NCBI GenBank assembly: GCA_031257655.1
Contig: JAIROF010000036.1
Coordinates: forward strand, 1 to 16,853
Direction: 5' to 3'
Origin: Prevotellaceae bacterium
GTDB taxonomy: Bacteria > Bacteroidota > Bacteroidia > Bacteroidales > UBA932
DNA: 16,853 bases
Below the pieces are notes generated by a model that worked only from the letters and a program-made list of their open reading frames with translations, made no database searches and was not told the DNA's origin. Positions 1 through 6,693 of this stretch are shown here, piece by piece (positions within the stretch are counted from its first letter, which is position 1; each line of letters opens with the position of its first letter). Both the position numbers and the translations under genes were made by a program.

Positions 1-160
1 ATTTGGCGATAACATCCGAAAAACAATGCCGAATTTGGTGAGTATATCCGAAAAATAATGCCGAATTTGGTGAGTATATCCGAAAAACAATGCCGATTGC
101 GGTGAGTATATCCGAAAAATAATATGGAATTTGGTGAGTATATCCGAAAAAATCATCCAA
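1..160. repeat. Five tandem 32-bp direct repeats
   Basis: Five units start at 1, 33, 65, 97 and 129. The TCCG core recurs at exactly 32-bp steps (CCG at 16, 48, 80, 112, 144). The unit reads roughly ATTTGGTGAGTATATCC followed by GAAAAATAATGCCGA; the first and fourth copies are the most diverged at the 5' end and the fifth diverges at its 3' end. The array may continue left of the window. Thirty-two bp is close to three helical turns, so any bound protein would sit on one face of the DNA. There are no unique spacers, so it is not a CRISPR array. It lies directly upstream of the promoter of the 275-1408 ATPase gene. Confidence 0.93.
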
Positions 161-173
161 ATTTTTCGGATAT
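140..173. repeat. 12-bp perfect inverted repeat closing the tandem array
   Basis: ATATCCGAAAAA (140-151) is the exact reverse complement of TTTTTCGGATAT (162-173), with a 10-nt loop. The left arm is the core of the last tandem repeat; the right arm is outside the array. A T-rich run follows (177-184). It could act as a terminator for transcription entering from the left, or as a paired protein-binding site next to the downstream promoter. The structure is seen directly; the role is inferred. Confidence 0.75.
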
Positions 174-187
174 TGATTTTTTTTATG

Positions 188-195
188 TACCTTTG
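188..195 (+). promoter_or_regulatory. Bacteroidota-type -7 promoter element for the first ATPase gene
   Basis: TACCTTTG matches the TAnnTTTG -7 element of Bacteroidota sigma-ABfr promoters. No perfect TTTG -33 box lies about 20 bp upstream; the T-rich right arm of the 140-173 hairpin (around 162-168) occupies that place. Transcription would begin near 200-205 and give a leader of about 70 nt before the ATG at 275. Confidence 0.5.
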
Positions 196-274
196 CGCAT
201 GATTTTGAAGGTAATAAAGCGAATTATAATGAGCGTATGAAAATTGTAAGTTTAATCTATTAAAAATCAAGGCT

Positions 275-1408
275 ATGATACAAAGAAAGCTGTCCCAGGC
301 CATAGAACGCGATTTCTTTAAGCAGAAAATTATAGTGGTATTGGGGCCCCGACAGGTAGGAAAAACAACTTTGCTAGAACAAATCGTAGGGAATAGCGAT
401 GGCGTGTTGATGTTCAACTGCGACAACCTTGACGAACGGACGGCGTTGGAAAATAAAAACACCACAGAGCTCCGCCACCTGTTTGGAGACCACAAGATTG
501 TGCTGATTGATGAAGCGCAACGGGTCAAAAATATTGGCCTAACCTTAAAAATAGCGGCCGATACTATCCCCGATGTGCAGGTTATTGCCACGGGATCTTC
601 GTCGCTCGACATAGGACACGAAATCAACGAGCCGGCCACCGGAAGGCTGAGAGAATATAAGCTCTTTCCGTTCAGCTGGCAAGAATTAGCAACCTCATCG
701 TCGGCGCAAGCCGAGCACCGCCTGCTGGAGTACCGCATGGTTTACGGTATGTACCCCGAAGTCGTTACCAACTCCAATGAGGCAAAAATAATTCTAAAAA
801 CGCTTACCAACAGCTATTTGTATAAAGATTTGCTGTCCTACAAAGGAATCAGAAAACCCGACGTGCTGCAAAAGTTAGTGCAAGCTCTCGCTTTACAGCT
901 GGGAAGCGAGGTGTCATACAATGAGCTGAGCCGGCTGGTGGGGCTGGACAAAGAAACCGTGGAAAATTACGTTGATATGCTCGAAAAATGCTTCATCGTA
1001 TTCCGCTTGGGCTCTTTGAGCCGCAACCTGCGGAAGGAAATACGCAAAGGGAAAAAAATATATTTTTACGACAATGGTATACGCAACGCGATACTGTCGA
1101 ACTTTGCCCCTTTGTCGCTACGGCAGGATGTGGGGGCATTGTGGGAAAATTTCATGGTGAGCGAACGCTTAAAGTACAACGCTTACCATGGACACTATCC
1201 CCTAAGCTATTTTTGGCGCACCTTAGACCAGCAAGAGGTGGATTTGATCGAAGAAGAAGATGGACAGATAAAGGCCTACGAATTTAAATGGAACGCCCAT
1301 TTAAAAAAAATCAAACAGCCGACATCATTTATCGAAAGCTATCCTCAATCGCAGTGGCAGGTAATTAATCCCGAAAACTACCGCAGCTTTATAGAGCATA
1401 GCGAGTAA
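275..1408 (+). CDS. AAA-type ATPase with C-terminal DUF4143 domain
   Basis: This 377-residue protein belongs to the AAA_14/DUF4143 family of stand-alone ATPases common in Bacteroidota and archaea, whose cellular role is not established. The Walker A motif GPRQVGKT is at residues 24-31 and Walker B (IVLIDEAQ) at about 75-82. A sensor-like ATGSSS lies at 105-110, and a TGRLREYKLFPFSW stretch typical of the family follows near 127. The C-terminal third carries the DUF4143 winged-helix and nuclease-fold-like region, including WENFMVSERLKY and a Q-EVDLI segment followed by YEFKW, which resemble a PD-(D/E)XK core. The ATG at 275 follows an A+T-rich leader with no clear Shine-Dalgarno. It is transcribed alone and preceded by a 32-bp repeat array. 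Base composition is more A+T-rich than glyQS next door, which hints at acquisition. Family assignment is firm; function is unknown. Confidence 0.9.
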   Translation: MIQRKLSQAIERDFFKQKIIVVLGPRQVGKTTLLEQIVGNSDGVLMFNCDNLDERTALENKNTTELRHLFGDHKIVLIDEAQRVKNIGLTLKIAADTIPDVQVIATGSSSLDIGHEINEPATGRLREYKLFPFSWQELATSSSAQAEHRLLEYRMVYGMYPEVVTNSNEAKIILKTLTNSYLYKDLLSYKGIRKPDVLQKLVQALALQLGSEVSYNELSRLVGLDKETVENYVDMLEKCFIVFRLGSLSRNLRKEIRKGKKIYFYDNGIRNAILSNFAPLSLRQDVGALWENFMVSERLKYNAYHGHYPLSYFWRTLDQQEVDLIEEEDGQIKAYEFKWNAHLKKIKQPTSFIESYPQSQWQVINPENYRSFIEHSE

Positions 1409-1434
1409 ATCACAACACGGCGCTTCCTCCTATG

Positions 1435-1478
1435 GCAATGCGGCTACGCTGTGAGCCGGCTGACAGCAAGCGCATTGC
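1435..1478. repeat. Nested palindrome (possible cruciform or structured RNA)
   Basis: GCAATGCG (1435-1442) pairs exactly with CGCATTGC (1471-1478). Between them lies a 20-bp near-palindrome (1448-1467) centred on AGCCGGCT, with one symmetric mismatch pair. It starts 26 bp after the ATPase stop codon. No T-tract follows, so it is not a standard terminator. It may be part of the repeat-rich unit described at 1486-1661. Confidence 0.55.
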
Positions 1479-1485
1479 AAATTCG

Positions 1486-1518
1486 GCGCAAAAGCTTTTC
1501 CTGTAAAAGCTTTTGCGC
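1486..1518. repeat. Perfect 14-bp hairpin
   Basis: GCGCAAAAGCTTTT (1486-1499) is the exact reverse complement of AAAAGCTTTTGCGC (1505-1518), with the 5-nt loop CCTGT. Each arm contains AAGCTT. There is no T-run immediately after it, so intrinsic termination is uncertain, although it stands 77 bp past the stop of the upstream ATPase gene and could stabilise or end that transcript. It abuts the left end of the next inverted-repeat element. Confidence 0.7.
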
Positions 1519-1661
1519 TACAGGGCGCCTTTAAAAACCCAAAACACCAAGGCTTGCAGCTGAAGCAAAAGCGGAGTTTACGGAAGTAAATGAGCGCAGT
1601 AAATGAGCACTTCGCCGATGGAGCACAACGCGGAGTTTTGGGTTTTTAGAGGTTCCCTATA
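1519..1661. repeat. 143-bp element bounded by 27-bp imperfect inverted repeats
   Basis: The ends 1519-1545 and 1635-1661 are reverse complements with four mismatches over 27 bp, including a perfect 14-bp core (TAAAAACCCAAAAC at 1532-1545 against its complement at 1635-1648). The 89-bp interior has no ORF of note. It holds an 11-bp direct repeat AGTAAATGAGC (1585-1595 and 1598-1608) and a GCGGAG motif twice. This organisation resembles a small non-autonomous palindromic element. No target duplication is evident. Alternatively it encodes a structured RNA. Confidence 0.5.
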
Positions 1662-1755
1662 ATTTATAACGCTCTACCCCACCCCATAGCGCAGCGGAGC
1701 TCTCTTAAAATTGTGGAGATATTTATGGACAGGTAAGAAAAATTTGTTTGCGCTG

Positions 1756-1787
1756 TTCGCAAGAATAATGGATTTTTGCTATCTTTG
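1756..1787 (+). promoter_or_regulatory. Bacteroidota-type promoter for glycyl-tRNA synthetase
   Basis: TATCTTTG at 1780-1787 matches the TAnnTTTG -7 element. TTCG at 1756-1759 sits 20 bp upstream, in the position of the TTTG -33 element. Transcription would start near 1793, leaving a leader of about 25 nt before the ATG at 1817. Confidence 0.6.
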
Positions 1788-1816
1788 GCGCTTCTTAATC
1801 AATGATAAAATAAGCG

Positions 1817-3367
1817 ATGAATCAAGAAGAACTTTTTAAAAAGCTGATAGCGCACGCCAAGGAGTATGGCTACATTTTTCCTTCGAGCGAAATATACGAT
1901 GGCCTCAGCGCCGTGTACGACTACGGTCAGCATGGCTCGGAGCTGAAGAATAACATCAAGCGGTACTGGTGGGAGGCCATGGTGCGCCTCAACGAAAACA
2001 TTGTGGGCATCGACGCCGCCATTTTCATGCACCCCCGCACGTGGGAGGCGTCCGGGCATGTGGGGGCGTTCAACGACCCGCTCATTGATAATAAGGATTC
2101 CAAAAAGCGCTACCGCGCCGACGTGCTGCTCGAAGAGCACATCGCCAAGCTGGAGGAAAAGGCGGAGAAAGAGGTGGAGAAAAGCCGAAAAAAATTCGGC
2201 GACGCTTTCGACGAAGCCCAATTTCGCGCCACCAACCCCAACGTTCGGCGCAACGCCGCTAAGGCCGACGAAGTGCGCAGGCGCATGGTTGAGGCGCTCA
2301 CCCAAAATGACCTCGAAAGCTTGCGCCGGCTTATCGTAGAGTGCGAAATCGTTTGCCCCGTATCCGGCACGCGCAGCTGGACGGAGGTGCGGCAGTTCAA
2401 CCTGATGTTTGAAACAAAAATCGGGTCGGTGAGCGACGAATCTTCCGCCATCTACCTCCGCCCCGAAACGGCGCAGGGCATCTTTGTAAACTTCCTGAAC
2501 GTACAAAAAACGGGGCGCATGAAAATTCCGTTTGGCATTGCGCAAATAGGCAAGGCGTTTCGCAACGAAATCGTGGCGCGGCAGTTTATTTTCCGGATGC
2601 GCGAGTTTGAGCAGATGGAGATGCAATTTTTTGTTCGCCCGGGCGAGGAGATGAAGTGGTACGCATACTGGAAGTCCGCCCGCCTCAAGTGGCATCAGGC
2701 GCTGGGCATGGGCAACGACCGCTACCGCTACCACGACCACGACAAGCTGGCGCACTACGCCAACGCCGCGTGCGACATCGAGTTCCACTTCCCCTTTGGG
2801 TTCAAAGAGCTGGAGGGTATTCATTCGCGCACAGATTTTGACTTGGGCAACCACCAAAAATTTTCCGGCCGCAAGCTCCAATACTTCGACCCCGAAACCA
2901 GCGAAAGCTACGTGCCGTACGTTGTAGAAACATCGGTAGGCGTTGACCGCGTGGTGCTGTCGGTGCTGGCCAACTCGTACTGCGAAGAGAAGGTTCAGAA
3001 AGATGGCGAGGAAGGCGGAGAGCGGGTGGTGCTGCGCATTCCGGCGCCCATCGCTCCGGTGAAGCTGGCCGTGCTGCCGCTCGTTAAAAAGGATGGATTA
3101 CCCGAAAAAGCCCGCGAAATATTGACCCGCCTAAAGTACGATTTCAGCTGCCAGTACGACGAAAAAGACTCCATCGGCAAGCGCTACCGCCGTCAGGACG
3201 CCATCGGCACGCCGTTTTGCATAACGGTTGACCACCGGTCGCTCGAAGATAATACGGTCACCATCCGCTACCGCGACAGCATGGAGCAGGAGCGCGTGGC
3301 GATTGGCGCTTTGCACGGCATTATGGATGAAAAAGTAAGCCTGCGCTCGCTGCTTGGCAAGCTGTGA
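1817..3367 (+). CDS. glyQS: Glycyl-tRNA synthetase, single-chain (alpha2) type
   Basis: This class II aminoacyl-tRNA synthetase charges tRNA-Gly with glycine in the cytoplasm. The 516-residue length and single chain fit the dimeric alpha2 form rather than the alpha2beta2 GlyQ/GlyS pair. Visible landmarks are the N-terminal FPSSEIYDGLSAVYDYG block, RPETAQG at residues 215-221, class II motif 2 with GKAFRNE at 245-251 (Arg249), and motif 3 ending in GVDR at 375-378 (Arg378). The C-terminal anticodon-binding domain begins around residue 410. Residues 105-165 form a charged, probably helical insertion between the early catalytic segments. The ATG at 1817 is the natural start because the conserved N-terminus begins right there, and a TAnnTTTG promoter lies 30 bp upstream. 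The downstream YfhO-family gene starts 64 bp after the stop on the same strand and may be partly co-transcribed. Confidence 0.97.
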   Translation: MNQEELFKKLIAHAKEYGYIFPSSEIYDGLSAVYDYGQHGSELKNNIKRYWWEAMVRLNENIVGIDAAIFMHPRTWEASGHVGAFNDPLIDNKDSKKRYRADVLLEEHIAKLEEKAEKEVEKSRKKFGDAFDEAQFRATNPNVRRNAAKADEVRRRMVEALTQNDLESLRRLIVECEIVCPVSGTRSWTEVRQFNLMFETKIGSVSDESSAIYLRPETAQGIFVNFLNVQKTGRMKIPFGIAQIGKAFRNEIVARQFIFRMREFEQMEMQFFVRPGEEMKWYAYWKSARLKWHQALGMGNDRYRYHDHDKLAHYANAACDIEFHFPFGFKELEGIHSRTDFDLGNHQKFSGRKLQYFDPETSESYVPYVVETSVGVDRVVLSVLANSYCEEKVQKDGEEGGERVVLRIPAPIAPVKLAVLPLVKKDGLPEKAREILTRLKYDFSCQYDEKDSIGKRYRRQDAIGTPFCITVDHRSLEDNTVTIRYRDSMEQERVAIGALHGIMDEKVSLRSLLGKL

Positions 3368-3368
3368 C

Positions 3369-3394
3369 GCCAAAGCCCTTATCCTCACTTTGGC
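3369..3394 (+). promoter_or_regulatory. Hairpin in the glyQS-yfhO gap, overlapping a weak promoter-like motif
   Basis: GCCAAAG (3369-3375) pairs perfectly with CTTTGGC (3388-3394) across a 12-nt loop, directly after the glyQS stop codon. No T-tract follows. The right arm overlaps TCACTTTG (3385-3392), one mismatch from the TAnnTTTG -7 element, so this may be a weak terminator, a promoter for the next gene, or both. The pairing is seen; the role is inferred. Confidence 0.3.
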
Positions 3395-3431
3395 ATACCT
3401 TGAATCAAATAAAAATAAACGTCAACTAATT

Positions 3432-5948
3432 ATGAAAAAAACGAAAACCCTGAGCAGAAAAAAATGGTGGCATCTCTTATTGCCGATAGTTTTTTTTATC
3501 GCCATTTCGGCGGTTTACTTTAGCCCTGTGCTCAAGGGCAAAGTCATCCGGCAAGGTGATATGACTAAGTTTGAGGGGATGTCGCAAGAGCTGAGAAAAT
3601 TCTACGACGAAACCGGAGAAACCTCTTGCTGGACAGGCGCCATGTTTAGCGGAATGCCGGCTTACCACGCCGGCATGTTCGGCATAGGGCCAAGCAGCTA
3701 CGTCAACTACTTAGCAAAGCCATTCTTGGCATTCGATTACCTTTCCATGTCCATTATCGTGGTAGCCCTCATTGCCTTTTACCTGCTGATGCTGTCGCTC
3801 GGCATGAATAGCTGGCTCGCCACAGCAGGCGCTATCGTCTTTGCATTTTCATCATACAACTTTATTATTATCGAGGCCGGGCATGTTACGAAGGCATACG
3901 CCATAGCCTACATACCGCTGGTCGTAGCCGGCGTGCTCTTGGCCTATCGCGGCAAAATTGTGCTGGGCGCTGCGGTTACGGCGGTGGCGCTATCGCTGCA
4001 GGTGGGCAGCAACCACTACCAAATTACCTACTACCTCATCTTCATTGTACTCGGGCTGGCGCTGTGCCACTTTTTCTACATGCTCAAGCAAAAGCTGCTT
4101 AAGCAGTTCCTTACGGCCTCCGGCGCGCTGATGCTGGCGGCGGTATGCGCCATGGCAGCCAACTCCGTTGGCATCTACATCAACTACGAAATGGGGCAGG
4201 AGAGCATTCGCGGAAAATCGGAGCTGACGCCGCTGGGGGGAGACGCCGAGCAGCCCAAAAGCTCGGGGCTTGATAAGGATTACGCGTTTGCGTGGAGCTA
4301 CGGCAAGGCCGAAACATTTTCGCTGCTCATCCCGGATATCCACGGCGGCGCATCCGGCGGAGAGCTGGACGCCTCGTCCGAAGTATATAAAGCGTACAAG
4401 GCAAGAGGCGCTCAGCTGGGAAAATCTATTCAATCGTACACCTACTGGGGCGAGCAGCCGTTCACCTCGGGGCCGGTTTACCTCGGCGCAATAGCCTGCT
4501 TTTTGTTTGTGCTTGGCCTGTTTACCCATAAGCACCCCATTAAGTGGTGGCTGCTGGGGTTAACAATACTCTCCATCCTGCTATCGTGGGGAAAAAATCT
4601 GGCGTGGTTCAACGATTTGCTGTTCTACCACCTGCCCTACTACAACAAATTCCGCACCCCCTCCATGGCGCTGGTGATAGCCCAATTTACCGTGCCGCTG
4701 CTGGCGCTGCTGGCGCTAAAAGATTTGCTCGACAAAAAAATCCCCATGGCCAGCTTTAACAAAGGATTTAAGTATGCGCTGGGCATCACGGGCGGCATTT
4801 GCCTTATCTTCGCCCTTGCACCTGGCATGTTCTTTGACTTCCGCTCATCATCCGATGCTGCGCACAACATGCCGGATTGGTACTACGCAGCGCTGCTCAG
4901 CGACAGGGCAAGCCTGCTCCGCTCCGACGCCTTGCGTTCGCTGGTGTTCATCGTGCTTGCGGCGGGAGCCCTTTACCTTTTCATGAAGGGCACGCTGAAA
5001 TCCGGCGCGTACGCTGCTGCGGCCATTGCCGCGCTCATGCTGGCAGACCTCTGGCAGGTAGATAAGCGCTACCTCAACGACGACAACTTTGTACAGCCCA
5101 AAACCCAAAAGCAGCCGTTTGCCAAGACCAAAGCAGACGAGCTGATCCTGCAAGATACCAGCCAATCGTACAGGGTGCTGACGCTAAACAATCCGTTCAA
5201 CGACTCCTTTGTTTCGTACTACCACAAGTCCATTGGCGGGTACAACGCCGCCAAGCTGCGCCGCTATCAGGAGCTGATAGAGCGCAGAATTACGCCCGAA
5301 ATACACCTGTTCACCTCGCAGGCAGCCAGCGCGCGCAGCGCCGACGAAATGGAGGCGCTCATGAGCAACCTCCCCACGCTCAACATGCTCAACATGCGCT
5401 ACCTCATTCACAACAAAGATGCAGCGCCAATGCGCAACAGCGCGGCATACGGCAATGCGTGGTTTGTAGAAAATTTCAGCGTTGTAGAAAATGCCGACGC
5501 CGAAATGGCGCTGCTGAGCGAGGTTGATTTGCAAAAGACAGCCATTGTCGACAAGCGCTTTGAGCAGCATTTGGCGGCATACCAAAACCCGCCGGCCGAT
5601 GAAAACGCAGCCATCAGGATGACGAAGTACAAGCCCAACGCCGTCACCTACGCATCGCGCTCCGACGCCGACAGGGTGGCGGTATTTTCGGAAGTGTACT
5701 ACGCCAACGGGTGGAAAGCCTACGTCGATGGTCGGCCTGCGCCGCACTTTCGCGCCAACTGGATACTGCGCGGCATGGTAGTGCCGGCAGGCGAGCACAC
5801 GGTAGAGTTTAAATTTTACCCCGAAGGATACTACAACGCCATAAAAACATCCCGAATATCATCGGCGGCATTGCTCATAGCGCTTGCAGGCGGCGTTGCC
5901 CTTGCGCTGCGCAGGAAAAAAGCAGCCTTAAATTTGTCGGCCAAGTAG
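3432..5948 (+). CDS. YfhO-family polytopic membrane protein (putative GT-C glycosyltransferase)
   Basis: This 838-residue inner-membrane protein matches the YfhO family. In Firmicutes YfhO-type proteins act in sugar modification of cell-wall polymers; the substrate in Bacteroidota is not known. A basic N-terminus leads into a first membrane segment (about 13-31). A periplasmic loop then carries QGDM with Asp43, placed like the catalytic acidic residue of GT-C enzymes. About a dozen hydrophobic segments run to about residue 570, and a soluble C-terminal domain contains the family block YYANGWKAYVDG followed by a PAGEHTVEF strand. A final membrane helix (about 807-828) ends in RRKK. The ORF is open back to a TTG at 3354, but ATG 3432 is preferred because it opens directly on the conserved basic and hydrophobic N-terminus and avoids overlap with glyQS. 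The 3' end overlaps the convergent glycosyltransferase gene by 21 nt. Confidence 0.88.
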   Translation: MKKTKTLSRKKWWHLLLPIVFFIAISAVYFSPVLKGKVIRQGDMTKFEGMSQELRKFYDETGETSCWTGAMFSGMPAYHAGMFGIGPSSYVNYLAKPFLAFDYLSMSIIVVALIAFYLLMLSLGMNSWLATAGAIVFAFSSYNFIIIEAGHVTKAYAIAYIPLVVAGVLLAYRGKIVLGAAVTAVALSLQVGSNHYQITYYLIFIVLGLALCHFFYMLKQKLLKQFLTASGALMLAAVCAMAANSVGIYINYEMGQESIRGKSELTPLGGDAEQPKSSGLDKDYAFAWSYGKAETFSLLIPDIHGGASGGELDASSEVYKAYKARGAQLGKSIQSYTYWGEQPFTSGPVYLGAIACFLFVLGLFTHKHPIKWWLLGLTILSILLSWGKNLAWFNDLLFYHLPYYNKFRTPSMALVIAQFTVPLLALLALKDLLDKKIPMASFNKGFKYALGITGGICLIFALAPGMFFDFRSSSDAAHNMPDWYYAALLSDRASLLRSDALRSLVFIVLAAGALYLFMKGTLKSGAYAAAAIAALMLADLWQVDKRYLNDDNFVQPKTQKQPFAKTKADELILQDTSQSYRVLTLNNPFNDSFVSYYHKSIGGYNAAKLRRYQELIERRITPEIHLFTSQAASARSADEMEALMSNLPTLNMLNMRYLIHNKDAAPMRNSAAYGNAWFVENFSVVENADAEMALLSEVDLQKTAIVDKRFEQHLAAYQNPPADENAAIRMTKYKPNAVTYASRSDADRVAVFSEVYYANGWKAYVDGRPAPHFRANWILRGMVVPAGEHTVEFKFYPEGYYNAIKTSRISSAALLIALAGGVALALRRKKAALNLSAK

Positions 5949-6677
5949 CCTTGCTGCGTAAAAGCGCAAGGCAAACCACACGTGGCAAAAAACGGTGGGC
6001 AGCAGCCCATAGTAGTACGACATGATGCGAAAGCGTTCCTTGAGGGACGCTTTTCGTTTTTGTGACGACAGCCCTTCGGTAAGAAAATCGGACAGGATGA
6101 GGTGCGCGTTGTGCACATACGCTGCCTGCTTGAGGCAACGTATGCACCAGTCAAAATCGGCAACAAGCGGGTAGCGCAGGTTGTAGGCCGGGGCAAGGCT
6201 GCGCTTCGCAATAAACGACTGGTGGCACACCATCATCCCCATGCTAAAGCTTCGCCATGTGAGCATCTTCGGGGCTTTCAGCCGCCGGGGGGCAACGAAT
6301 TGCTCATCCATATCCACCAAGCTGGTTTCACCGTAAATAATATCGGGTAAATTCGTTGCAGGCGGTATGCCGCGCACAACCTCCTCAACGGTAGCTTTGC
6401 TGTGCAGCGTATCGCCGGCGTTCAGAAACCACACGTAATCGCCCGTTGCCAGGCGCAAACCCTTGTTCATGGCGTCATACAACCCCCGGTCAGGCTCGCT
6501 AATCCGGCAGGAAATGCCGTCGGCGTACTGCTCAATGATTTCTTTCGTTTTATCCGAAGAGTTTCCATCCACAACAATGTATTCAACCTGCGAGTACGTT
6601 TGGCTTAACACGCTTCGAATCGTACGCTCCAGCACCTTTTCGGCGTTGTAGGTAACCGTGATAATTGAAAAAAGCAT
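5928..6677 (-). CDS. Family 2 glycosyltransferase
   Basis: This 249-residue cytoplasmic-face GT-A enzyme of family GT2 probably transfers a sugar from a nucleotide-sugar donor during envelope polysaccharide or lipid-glycan synthesis. The N-terminal nucleotide-binding fold is plain: FSIITVTYN at residues 3-11, then IVVDGNSSD with Asp37. EPDRGLYDAMNKG follows (61-73), and FLNAGDT (84-90) occupies the DXD metal-binding position. The C-terminal segment (about 225-245) is hydrophobic and amphipathic and may touch the membrane. The protein lacks the long C-terminal domain of larger GT2 enzymes. It begins 16 nt after the stop of the ATPase gene at 6694-7953, with no promoter motif between, so it is probably read through from that gene. 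It converges on the YfhO-family gene and overlaps its last seven codons. Donor and acceptor cannot be inferred. Confidence 0.92.
   Translation of the reverse strand: MLFSIITVTYNAEKVLERTIRSVLSQTYSQVEYIVVDGNSSDKTKEIIEQYADGISCRISEPDRGLYDAMNKGLRLATGDYVWFLNAGDTLHSKATVEEVVRGIPPATNLPDIIYGETSLVDMDEQFVAPRRLKAPKMLTWRSFSMGMMVCHQSFIAKRSLAPAYNLRYPLVADFDWCIRCLKQAAYVHNAHLILSDFLTEGLSSQKRKASLKERFRIMSYYYGLLPTVFCHVWFALRFYAARLLGRQI
6030..6061 (+). terminator. Intrinsic terminator for the YfhO-family gene, inside the antisense GT2 gene
   Basis: AAAGCGTTCC (6030-6039) pairs with GGGACGCTTT (6044-6053) through nine Watson-Crick pairs and one G-U pair, with a TTGA tetraloop. TCGTTTTT follows (6054-6061). It has the right form and orientation for plus-strand termination about 80 nt past the 5948 stop. 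No T-run lies on the minus-strand side, so it should not block the glycosyltransferase transcript, whose codons it forms. Confidence 0.6.
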
Positions 6678-6693
6678 AACCTTGATAGCTTTG

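Noticed and set aside
1..160. CRISPR array
   Set aside because: The repeats are directly adjacent with no unique spacers, and no cas gene is present. The same holds for 7985-8680.
275..1408. Toxin-antitoxin or restriction system built on the DUF4143 ATPases
   Set aside because: No partner small gene, methyltransferase or second effector gene is adjacent to either ATPase, so there is no support beyond the ATPases themselves.
1799..2881. 360-codon minus-strand ORF opposite glyQS
   Set aside because: It is antisense to the conserved synthetase, is compositionally odd with many His/Val/Ala residues, and shows no recognisable domain. It is a shadow caused by G+C-rich third positions.
3354..3431. 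Extended TTG start for the YfhO-family protein
   Set aside because: It would overlap the end of glyQS and add 26 residues unlike the family, whereas ATG 3432 opens directly on the basic and hydrophobic N-terminus.
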